Origin: Hippopus hippopus
Lineage: Eukaryota > Mollusca > Bivalvia > Cardiida > Cardiidae
Direction: 5' to 3'
Length of the DNA stretch: 64,000 nucleotides
Assembly (NCBI GenBank): GCA_946811185.2
Contig: OX328112.1
Span: forward strand, 16,101,215-16,165,214
Positions 25,301-37,300 of the stretch are shown piece after piece. The stretch's first letter is position 1, and each line of letters opens with the position of its first letter. The notes below the pieces were generated by a model that was not told where the DNA came from, ran no database searches, and saw only the letters and a program-made list of their open reading frames with translations. The position numbers and the translations under genes were made by a program.

Positions 25301-28300
25301 GGGTGACCCTTTTGAAAACTTGTTCGCGAAATTTTGATCCGTCGAAAAACATGGCCGTGGTGGAAGGGGGGGGGGCGCTCTTGGCGTCCAGCGGTGTCAA
25401 CAATTCTTTAAACATCTTCTCCTCTGAAACCGAAGGTCAGATTTTGAAATAATTTCACAGATTTGTTCCTTGGGTGATCCTTTTGAAAAATTTTCGCGAA
25501 ATTTTGATCCGTCGAAAAACATGGCCTGTGGTGGAAGGGGGGGGAGCTCTTGGCGTCCAGCGGTGTCAACAATTCTTTAAATATCTTCTCCTCCTACACC
25601 GCTTGGCCGATTTGGACCAAACTTGGCTGGAATGTTCCTTGGGAGGTCCTCTTTAAAAACTGTTCACAAAATTTGATTTCATTAAAAACTCTGGTTGCCA
25701 TGGCAACCAAATTGAAATTACCAAGAAATTCTTTAAAAATCTTCTCCTCTGAAACCGCTGGTCAAATTTTGAAATAATTTCACAGATATGTTCCTTAGGT
25801 CACCTTTTTCAAAACTTGTTCGTGAAATTTTGATCCGTCGAAAAACATGGCCGTGATGGAAGAGGAGGGCTCTTGGCGTCCAGCGGTGTCAACAATTCTT
25901 TAAACATCTTCTCCTCTGAAACCGCAGGTCAGATTTTGATATAATTTCACAGATATGTTCCTTTGGTGACCCTTTTGAAAAACTGTTCGCGAAATTTTGA
26001 TCCGTCGAAAAACATGGCCGTGGTGGAAGGGGTGGGGCTCTTGGCGTCCAGCGGTGTCAACAATTCTTTAAACATCTTCTCCTACACTGGTTGGCCAATT
26101 TGGACCATACTTGGCTGGAATGTTCCTTGGGAGGTCCTCTTTAAAAATTGTTCACAAAATTTGATTTCATCAAAAACTCTGGTTGCCATGACAACCAAAT
26201 GCAATTTTTCAAGAAACTCTTTAAAAATCTTCTCCTCAGAAACCGCTGGTCAGATTTTGAAATTATTTCACAGATATGTTCCTTGGGTGACCCTTTTCAA
26301 AACTTGTTCGCGAAATTTTTATCCATCGAAAAGCATGGCCGTGATGGAAGGGGGGGGCTCTTGGCGTCCAGCGGTGTCAACAATTCTTTAAACATCTTCT
26401 CCTCTGAAACCGCAGGTCAGATTTTGATATAATTTCACAGATATGTTCCTTTGGTGACCCTTTTGAAAAATTGTTCGCGAAATTTTCATCCGTCGAAAAA
26501 CATGGCCGTGGTGGAAGGGGTGGTGCTCTTGGCGTCCAGCGGTGTCAACAATTCTTTAAACATCTTCTCCTCCTACACTGCTTGGCCGATTTCGACCAAA
26601 CTTGGCTGGAATGTTCCTTTGGAGGTCCTGTTTAAAAATTGTTCAAAAAATTTGATTTCATCAAAAACTCTGGTTGCCATGACAACCAAATGGAATTTTC
26701 CATGAAATTCTTTGAACATCTTCTCCTCAGAAACTGCTGGTCAGATTTTAAAATAATTTCACAGATATGTTCCTTGTGTGACCCTTTTCAAAAAGTGTTC
26801 GTGAAATTTTGATCCATTAAAAAACATGGCCGTGATGGAAAGGGGGGGGGCTCTTGGCATCCAGCGGTGTCAACAATTCTTTAAACATCTTCTCCTCTGA
26901 AACCGCTGGTCAGATTTTGAAATAATTTCACAGATATGTTCCTTGGGTGACCCTTTTGAAATATTGTTCACGAAATTTTGATCCGTCGAAAAACATGGCC
27001 GTGGTGGAAGGGGGGGGCTCTTGGCGTCCATCGGTGTCAACAATTCTTTAAACATCTTCTCCTCCTACACCGCTTGGCCGATTCGGACCAAACTTGGCTG
27101 GAATGTTCCTTGGGAGGTCCTCTTTAAAATCTGTTCACAAAATTTGATTTCATCTAAAACTCTGGTTGCCATGGCAACCAAATGGAAATTACCAAGAAAT
27201 TCTTTAAAAATCTTCTCTGATGAAACCGCAGGTCAGATTTTGAAATAATTTCACAGATATTTGCCTTGGGTAACCCTTTTCAAAAAGTGTTCCTGAAATT
27301 TTGATCCATCGAAAAACATGGCCGTTGTGATGGGGGGTCTCTTGGCGTCTAGCGGTGTCCACAATTCTATAAAAATCTTCTCCTCTGAAACCGCTGGTCA
27401 GATTTTGAAATAATTTCACAGATAGGTTCCTTGGGAGACCCTTTTGAAAAACTGTTCGCGAAATTTTGATCAGTCGAAAAACATGGCCATGGGGGGGGGA
27501 GGGGCTCTTGGCGTCCAGCAGTGTCAACAATTCTTTAAACATCTTTTCCTCCTAAACTGCCTGGCCGATTTGGACCAAACTTGGCTGGAATGTTCCTTGG
27601 GAGGTCCTCTTTAAAAACTGTGCACAGAATTTGATTTCATCAAAAACTCTGGTTGCCATGGCAACCAAATGGAATTTTTCAAGAAATTCTTTAAAAATCT
27701 TCTCTTCAGAAACCGCTGGTCAGATTTTGAAATAATTTCACAGATATGTTCCTTGGGTGACCCTTTTGAAAATTTTTCGCGAAATTTTGATCCGTCGAAA
27801 AACATGGCCTGTAGGGGAAGGGGGGGGGAACTCTTGGCGTCCAGCGGTGTCGACAATTCTTTAAACATCTTCTCCTCCTACACTGCTTGGCCAATTTGGA
27901 CCATACTTGGCTGGAATGTTCCTTGGGAGGTCCTCTTTAAAAATTGTTCACAAAATTTGATTTCATCAAAAACTCTGGTTGCCATGACAACCAAATGGAA
28001 TTTTTCAAGAAATTCTTTAAAAATCTTCTCCTCAGAAACCGCTGGTCAGATTTTGAAATAATTTCACAGATATGTTCCTTGGGTGACCCTTTTCAAAACT
28101 TGTTCGCGAAATTTTTATCCATCGAAAAGCATGGCCGTGATGGAAGGGGGGGGCTCTTGGCGTCCAGCGGTGTCAACAATTCTTTAAACATCTTCTCCTC
28201 TGAAATCGCAGGTCAAATTTTGATATAATTTCACAGATATGTTCCTTTGGTGACCCTTTTGAAAAACTGTTCGCGAAATTTTGATCCGTCGAAAAACATG

Positions 28301-31300
28301 GCCGTGGTCGAAGGGGTGGGGCTCTTGGCGTCCAGCGGTGTCAACAATTCTTTAAACATCTTCTCCTCCTACACTGCTTGGCCGATTTGGACCAAACTTG
28401 GCTGGAATGTTCCTTGGGAGGTCCTCTTTAAAAATTGTTCACAAAATTTGATTTCATCAAAAACTCTGGTTGCCATGACAACCAAATGGAATTTTTCAAG
28501 AAATTCTTTAAATATCTTCTCCTCAGAAACCGATGGTCAGATTTTGAAATAATTTCACAGATATGTTCCTTGGGTGACCCTTTTCAAAAATTGTTCGCGA
28601 AATTTTGATCCATCGAAAAACATGGCCGTGATGGAAGGGGGGTCTCTTGGCGTCCATCGGTGTCAACAATTCTTTAAACATCTTCTCCTCAGAAACCGCA
28701 GGTCAGATTTTGAAATAATTTCACAGATATGTTCCTTGGGTGACCCTTTTCAAAAAGTGTTCGCGAAATTTTGATCCATCAAAAAACATGGCCATGATGG
28801 AAGGGGGGGGGGGGTCTTGGCATCCAGCGGTGTCAACAATTCTTTAAACATCTTCTCCTCTGAAACCGAAGGTCAGATTTTGAAATAATTTCACAGATAT
28901 GTTCCTTGGGTGACCCTTCTGAAAAGTTGTTCGTGAAATTTTGATCCGTCGAAAAACATGGCCGTGGTGGAAGGGGGGGGGGGCCTCTTGGCGTCCAGCG
29001 GTGTCAACAATTCTATAAAAATCTTCTCCTCTGAAACCGCTGGTCAGATTTTGAAATAATTTCACAGATATGTTCCTTGGGTGACCCTTTCAAAAATTTT
29101 TCGCGAAATTTTGATCCGTCGAAAAACATGGCATGTAGTGGAAGAGGGGGGAGCTCTTGGCGTCCAGCGGTGTTGACAATTCTTTAAACATCTTCTCCTC
29201 CTACACTGCTTGGCCAATTTGGACCATACTTGGCTGGAATGTTCCTTGGGAGGTCCTCTTTAAAAATTGTTCACAAAATTTGATTTCATCAAAAACTCTG
29301 GTTGCCATGACAACCAAATGGAATTTTTCAAGAAATTCTTTAAAAATCTTCTCCTCAGAAACCGCTGGTCAGATTTTGAAATAATTTCACAGATATGTTC
29401 CTTGGGTGACCCTTTTCAAAACTTGTTCGCGAAATTTTTATCCATCGAAAAGCATGGCCGTGATGGAAGGGGGGGGCTCTTGGCGTCCAGCGGTGTCAAC
29501 AATTCTTTAAACATCTTCTCCTCTGAAACCGCTGGTCAGATTTTGATATAATTTCACAGATATGTTCCTTTGGTGACCCTTTTGAAAAACTGTTCGCGAA
29601 ATTTTGATCCGTCGAAAAACATGGCCGTGGTCGAAGGGGTGGGGCTCTTGGCGTCCAGCGGTGTCAACAATTCTTTAAACATCTTCTCCTCCTACACTGC
29701 TTGGCCGATTTGGACCAAACTTGGCTGGAATGTTCCTTTGGAGGTCCTCTTTAAAAATTGTTCACAAAATTTGATTTCATCTAAAACTCTGGTTGCCATG
29801 ACAACCAAATGGAATTTTTCAAGAAATTCTTTAAATATCTTCTCCTCAGAAACCGCTGGTCAGATTTTGAAATAATTTCACAGATATGTTCCTTGGGTGA
29901 CCCTTTTCAAAAAGTGTTCGCGAAATTTTGATCCATTGAAAAACATGGCCGTGATGGAAGGGGGGGGGCTCTTGGCGTCCAGCGGTGTCAACAATTCTTT
30001 AAACATCTCCTCTGAAACCGCTGGTCAGATTTTGAAATAATTTCACAGATAGGTTCCTTGGGTGACCCTTTTGAAATATTGTTCACGAAATTTTGATCCG
30101 TCGAAAAACATGGCCGTGGTGGAAGGGGGGGGCTCTTGGTGTCCAGCGGTGTCAACAATTCTATAAAAACCTTCTCCTCTGAAACCGCTGGTCAGATTTT
30201 GAAATAATTTCACAGATATGTTCCTTGGGTGACCCTTTTGAAAAGGTTTTCGTGAAATTTTGATCCGTCGAAAAACATGGCCGTGGTGGAAGGGGGGGCT
30301 CTTGGCGTCCATCGGTGTCAACAATTCTTTAAACATCTTCTCCTCCTACACCGCTTGGCCGATTTGGACCAAACTTGGCTGGAATGTTCCTTGGGAGATC
30401 GTCTTTAAAACTTGTTCTCAAAATTTGATTTCATCAAAAACTCTGGTTGCCATGGCAACCAAATGGAAATTACCAAGAAATTCTTTAAAAATCTTCTGCT
30501 CTGAAACCACTGGTCAGATTTTGATATAATTTCACAGATATGTTCCTTGTGTGACCCTTTTCAAAAATTGTTCGCAAAATTTTGATCCGTCGAAAAACAT
30601 GGCCGTGATGGAAGGGGGGGGCTCTTGGCGTCCAGCGGTGTCAACAATTCTTTAAACATCTTTTCCTCCTACACTGCTTGGCCGATTTGGACCAAACTTG
30701 GCTGGAATGTTCCTTGGGAGGTCCTCTTAAAAAATTGTTCACAAAATTTGATTTCATCAAAAACTCTGGTTGCCATGACAACCAAATGGAATTTTTCAAG
30801 AAATTCTTTAAATATCTTCTCCTCAGAAACCGCTGGTCAGATTTTGAAATAATTTCACAGATATGTTCCTTGGGTGACCCTTTTCAAAAAGTGTTCGCGA
30901 AATTTTGATCCATTGAAAAACATGGCCGTGATGGAAGGGGGGGGCTCTTGGCGTCCAGCGGTGTCAACAATTCTTTAAACATCTCCTCTGAAACTGCTGG
31001 TCAGATTATGAAATAATTTCACAGATAGGTTCCTTGGGTGACCCTTTTGAAATATTGTTCACAAAATTTTGATCCGTCGAAAAACATGGCCGTGGTGGAA
31101 GGGGGGGGGCTCTTGGTGTCCAGCGGTGTCAACAATTCTATAAAAACCTCCTCTGAAACCGCTGGTCAGATTTTGAAATAATTTCACAGATATGTTCCTT
31201 GGGTGACCCTTTTAAAAAAATGTTCGCGAAATTTTGATCCGTCGAAAAACATGGCCGTGGTGGAAGGGGGGGCTCTTGGCGTCCATCGGTGTCAACAATT

Positions 31301-34300
31301 CTTTAAACATCTTCTCCTCCTACACCGCTTGGCCGATTTGGACCAAACTTGGCTGGAATGTTCCTTGGGAGGTCCTCTTAAAAAACTGTACACAAAATTT
31401 GATTTCATCAAAAACTCTGGTTGCCATGGCAACCAAATGGAAATTACCAAGAAATTCTTTAAAAATCTTCTCCTCTGAAACTGCTGGTCAGATTTTGAAA
31501 TAATTTCACAGATATGTGCCTTGGGTGACCCTTTTCAAAAAGTGTTCGTGAAATTTTGATCCATCGAAAAACATGGCCGTTGTGATGGGGGGGCTCTTGG
31601 CGTCTAGCGGTGTCAACAATTCTATAAAAATCTTCTCCTCTGAAACCGCTGGTCAGATTTTGAAATAATTTCACAGATAGGTTCCTTGGGAGACCCTTTT
31701 GAAAAATTGTTCGCGAAATTTTGATCCGTCGAAAAACATGGCCATGGTGGGGGGGGGGCTCTTGGCGTCCAGCGGTGTCAACAATTCTTTAAACATCTTT
31801 TCCTCCTACACTGCTTGGCCGATTTGGACCAAACTTGGCTGGAATGTTCCTTGGGAGGTCCTCTTTAAAAATTGTGCACAGAATTTGATTTCATCAAAAA
31901 CTCTGGTTGCCATGGCAACCAAATGGAAATTACCAAGAAATTCTTTAAAAATCTTCTCCTCTGAAACCGCTGGTCAGATTTTGAAATAATTTCACAGATA
32001 TGTTCCTTGGGTGACCCTTTTCAAAAATTGTTCGCGAAATTTTGATCCGTCGAAAAACATGACCGTTGTGGAGGGGGCGGGCTCTTGGCATCCAGCGGTG
32101 TCAACAATTCTATAAACATCATCTCCTCTGAAACCGCTGGTCAGATTTTGAAATAATTTCACAGATATGTTCCTTGAGTGACCCTTTTCAAAAACTGTTC
32201 GCGACATTTTAATTTCAATACTTTAAAAAAAGTTGGTTATGGTCCTCTCAAAAATTCAGGTGAGCGATCCAGGGCCATCTTGGCCCTCTTGTTTCAATCA
32301 ATTCACAAAATGCCAAAATTTTAGACTAGTTCATATTGAGAGCATTTGCAGATGACCCAAATTACAAAATTTGCCCTTGATAGTATACAAAATGTGGAAA
32401 AAAGAGAAAATGCTGGTTACCATCATTTTCTCCTTTTACCCCATTGTTTTCAATGCAGAAGCTTTCTTTCTCGGGGTCATAAAAAGTCGGGATTGTGTCT
32501 TTACCACACAACAAAATTTTGGACAAGTCCATATTGAAAGCATTTGCAAATGACAATTTAATGTAGCTTCAAAATGTCTCATTAATGTAGAAAACATTGT
32601 GGGTAAAGGAGAAAATGCTGGTTCAAAAGCCGCCTTCTTCAGGGTGGCTAAAACACAGAATTGTTTAGTAAAGGGTTAGCCCTCAACCACACAAGCCTAT
32701 TTAACAGCCCTGATGAAAACAGCTTTTGATAAATATCTAGTTCTGAAATTAGTTGCTGATATTGAATGGAGGAAACCCTGTTTCACTGTATATTACACAG
32801 TATGGGCTGAAAGAGCTCTAAACAAAACTTTGCCGTGATATGACTGTAATATGACTCTAATAATGTTGATAGCAGCATAAAGTACCTGAACAAAAAGAAA
32901 TCAGTTATATCATTAGATTATACAATTCATGATCACATGTGAAATCAATTTTGCATACCCTTTTATAAGCAATCCCAAGTGTTAAGGACTTTGAAGAAAA
33001 AAATCCCTGAAAACATTCTGGGAAAAGGAGAAAAGGCTCATAACCAGCAATTTCTCTATTCCACACAATGTATCTACTCTTGGAAAGATGATTTTTTTTT
33101 TTTCAGTCACTTTTAATTTTTTGTAGATACTTATGATTTGGACTAGTCAAAAATTTTGTTGTTTGATAAAAGATTGTTTGTTGCCAAGATTTTTTTTTTT
33201 TTTTTGACAAAACATTTTCACATAATGTTTACTGCAAGGAAAAGAAGCCATTTTCAGCTGCATTAAAGTGATATGGTGATAGAAGAAGTTTTTTTAATGA
33301 ATTGATTGTTTGAGAAAAAGTATTACATGTTATCTCCGACATTTTATTATTACAGAAATTCTGGGAAATAAAGGGAAACCTGCAATTGCTCATAGAGATG
33401 TCAAATCGAAAAACATTCTTGTGAAGAAAGACGGTACAGCATGTATAGCAGATCTTGGTCTTGCAGTGCTTCATAAGTGTGAAGGCAATAAACTGGATCT
33501 TGGTATGTAGATAAAAAAAAGTAGATAAAAAAGTCATTCATGTGTTAATCTTTCACCACACAATCCCGAGTTTTAACAACCCAGAAGAAGAAGGCTTTTG
33601 GAAACATTGTCGGAAAAGGAGAAACTGCAGGTAGCCAGCTTTTTCTCATTTTCCAAAAAGATCTTCTACCCTATCAAAGACAGAAATCATTTGAGCTATA
33701 GTTATTTGGTCCCGTGCCAATGCTTTGAATTTGGCTGTGTTTAAATTTTGTTATCTGGTAAAGAGTTAATTCTTCAAGAATCATCAAACACCAGTTAGAT
33801 CAAGAAAAAGGTTCAAACTATTTGAAGTGTCCTGCATAGCAGAGTAGTAAAGTGTAGGACATATATTTTGGAGGCCACAGGCTAGAGCCTCACTAGAAGC
33901 ATTTGGACTTTAGTGGGAATGTCCTTGGGCAAGACGCTTGAAAGCCTTTGCCTAGCACTGTTGAAACCCAGGATATATATGAATATGTAAGATGTCATCC
34001 AGATTTGACTAAAATAATGTTGAAAGTAGCTTTAACCACCATTCAGGCAAATTACCTGGAAATTTTGATAATTGAAAAAGAATCTTTTCACTCTTTACCA
34101 AGGAATCCCATGCTTTGAGTTAAAATGCTTTTGAAATATCAAGGGAGAAGGAGAAGATGCTGGTAACCATGGGAAAAAGAGAAAGTAGTGGCCATATTAA
34201 CCATGGTTACTGGCGTTGTCTCCTCTTTAGAACTCTTGAGATTATCATGGCAAAGGAGAAAATGCTAGTAACTATCAGAGCTCCAGATAGAGGGAGTGAT

Positions 34301-37300
34301 TTTGATTTTAAAATTAAAAATATTCATTATTCTCCACCAAACCCTATGTTATGGGTACTCATTAGAATCATCTCGTTGAGACGATTCTAATGAGTACCCA
34401 TAACATAGGGTTTGAAAGAGAAATAATGGATTTAGAATACCATCACTCCCCCTTATCTGGAGCTCTGAACATTGAGAAGAAGAAAAACTACTGATCACAA
34501 TAAATGGCCTAGCTTGGTCACGCAGTCAGTCGCGAACAGAACTTGAAACTAGGGGGTGTCTGGTTTGAATCCCCAGCTCGGCATATTTCTTTCCAAGGAT
34601 TGATGATGGTCTTGAGGACAGGATTCATTCCTCTATCACTGCTGGTCATTGTTGCAGTGATGGTTATGTGGAAAAGCGGCCAGTGACTATGACAGAATAT
34701 TGTGTGAAGTATTGGTAAAAGGAACTCTAGGAAATCATGGATATGTGCACTGGCTGCATTGTTGTAAATGTAATAATGTGGAAAATGATATCAAACATGA
34801 TACAAACCAATTACCTGTTCACTGAACATTCATTTCAATGCCATTTTTTTAAGCCTTTACCCAACAATCCTGAGTTCTAAGGACCCTAAAGGAGAAGGAA
34901 ATGGAAAACATTTGTGGGAAAAGGAGAAAATGTTTGTAATCAGCATTTTTCCTTTTCCCACAAATGTGTTCAATCCCACCAAAAACAAATCTTCTCATTT
35001 GAACCTCATTTTATTTGCCGTCTGCATATAAAGTCAATTTGGATAAGCCCTTAATTTTGTTGTGTGGTAAAAGGTTAAACATATCTATTATATAGAGGAT
35101 ATTTGTTTTTTTCGGTGAAAGATCGAAATTTATTTCATTGAGTCAACATCAATGATTTCCACTCATGAAAATAATACCAATGATGTTCATGAGATGAAAT
35201 AAATTTTGATCTTTTACCGAAAAAAAAATTATTCAATTTATTCTATGCTTCTAACCCCTTTTTGGGGGGAACTTGCATCAAAATCCAGTCCATTTGTTTT
35301 TGGAAATTCCCTGAGGCGTACCCCCTCTGCATAACAATGCATTACAATATTACGTAAAGCGTGAGAAATGTAGGGTAAATTACGTCATGTTTCTACCTAG
35401 TTAAATGGCACGCGCTGTTTACCTAGCTAACTAGAGCGTGGGAACTACTGTTTCCTCCTTCAACTGAAGAGTTAGAAAATAAAAGCGGTATTTTTCACTG
35501 GTCGTAACTATGAAATATCAAACAATATTCCACCGTCATTTCTCGATAAACTACCGAAAAGCATGAAATAAAAGTTTTATATTACATGAACAAAGGTTTG
35601 AAAAGTGGTACAGACCGAGTATAGTTAAAAGAGAATACTGAAAATTGTGAAACTTTCAGCTGTGTTGGAAGCTCTCCTTCAATTTTGTTGTCATTGTATT
35701 GAAACATTGTACTTTTTATTCTCCAGATATTGTAGATGAAAGTTTTTAGATGTCTTAAAAACAAGCATGGAAATACTGATTTTATTGTTCTCTTCAGCCT
35801 TTACTACACAATCCTGAGTTTTAACAAGCCTGAGCCGAGCTTCAGTAGCTCAGTCGGTAGTGTGCAGGACTTGAGAACAGGTGGGTCGTGAGTTCGATCC
35901 CTGGGTTGACTTATTTCTTTCCGAGGATTGATGATAGTTGTTGCTACAGGATTCATTCCTCTACCACCGCTGACCATTGTTTCAACGATGGTTATGTGGG
36001 AAAGCAGCCAGTGGCTTGGAAAGAATATTGTGCCGAGTACTGGTAAAAGAGACTCCAGGAAAGCATGGACAGGTGTACTGGCTGCTGTGATATAACAGAA
36101 ATAATGTTGAAAACGGCGTTAAACACCATTCAAAACAATCAATCAGTCATTAACAAGCCTGAAGAGGGCTTTCGAAAACATTGTGGGAAAAGGAGAAAAT
36201 GCTGGTAACCAGCATTTTCTGTTTTTCCCACAATATTTTCTACCCTTTCAAATACAAATTCAGTCATTAGAGTTATGTTTAATTTGTCTTCTACAAATGC
36301 TTTCAATTTTGACAATCCCAAAATTTTGTCTTTTGGTAAGGAGTTAATGAAAGTTTTTTTTTGATCTTACATGGAAACAAAATTAATGATTATCCATAAT
36401 TTTAATGTTTTGACAGGCTCAAATAACAAAGTAGGAACAAAGAGATACATGGCCCCAGAATTACTGGATGAGACCTTAAATCCAGAGATGTTTGACAGTT
36501 TTAAATGTGTCGATATTTATGCTTTTTCACTGGTGTTGTGGGAGATAGCAAAGAGGTGTTACTCTCAAGGTAAGCTGGGCTTTGTTTCAAGTTTGTCTAT
36601 GTGAGAAAGGAGCCAGACAGAGATACATGTATTAGTGGTTTAATCCTTCACCAAGCAATCCTGTGTTTATTAATGACCCCAAGAAGAAGGCTTTTGAAAA
36701 CATTAAGGGAAAAGGAGAAAATGCTGGTAACCAGCACATGTTTTTAACGACGTATATCACAAATGTTCACGTGCATCCTACTGCACATGTGTTTTTGCAA
36801 TGGATAGTGAATCAAAAAAGCACCTATGTATTCTTCGCACATATGGTAATACTATTGGTGCACTGAAACAAGTAGCACTTTCTTCGATTAGTATTAGTAA
36901 AGAGAAAAAATGGATCTGTGAACTGTCACCGTGAAATCATTAAAATACTGTTGACACGGCGTTACACACTAAACAAGCAAACAAAAGCAGGAAATTTAAA
37001 GCTGTGGAAATATAGCTGTTTCTGCTTTGAAAATTATTGTGGGAAAAAGAGAAATCACTCCTATTGAACAAATTCTCCTTTTCCTACTATGTCTGCTGAG
37101 CTTTTATCCTATTTTTTTCCTTGAAAAAATTAACTTCCACAGTGACCTTTATCCCTGTTTTCTGACGAAACAAGCGCGGATAGGTGCCATTCTTATTTCT
37201 TCTTATTGTTTAGAATTATAAATACTATAAAGTGAATTTTTTTTTTTTAAATCTGTCTGTTAGAAAGTGTGTACCGGTATTTATTAAAGATTAACCCTTA

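Noticed and set aside
24000..32000. Many 60-142-codon open frames in both strands of 23.8-32.2 kb with recurring peptides such as [20 protein letters not shown]
   Set aside because: They are translations of the family B tandem units; different frames are equally open and indels between units break them. Not genes.
23494..32293. CRISPR-like repeat-spacer array
   Set aside because: Units are contiguous ~160-bp homologous repeats with no unique spacers, in an animal intron.
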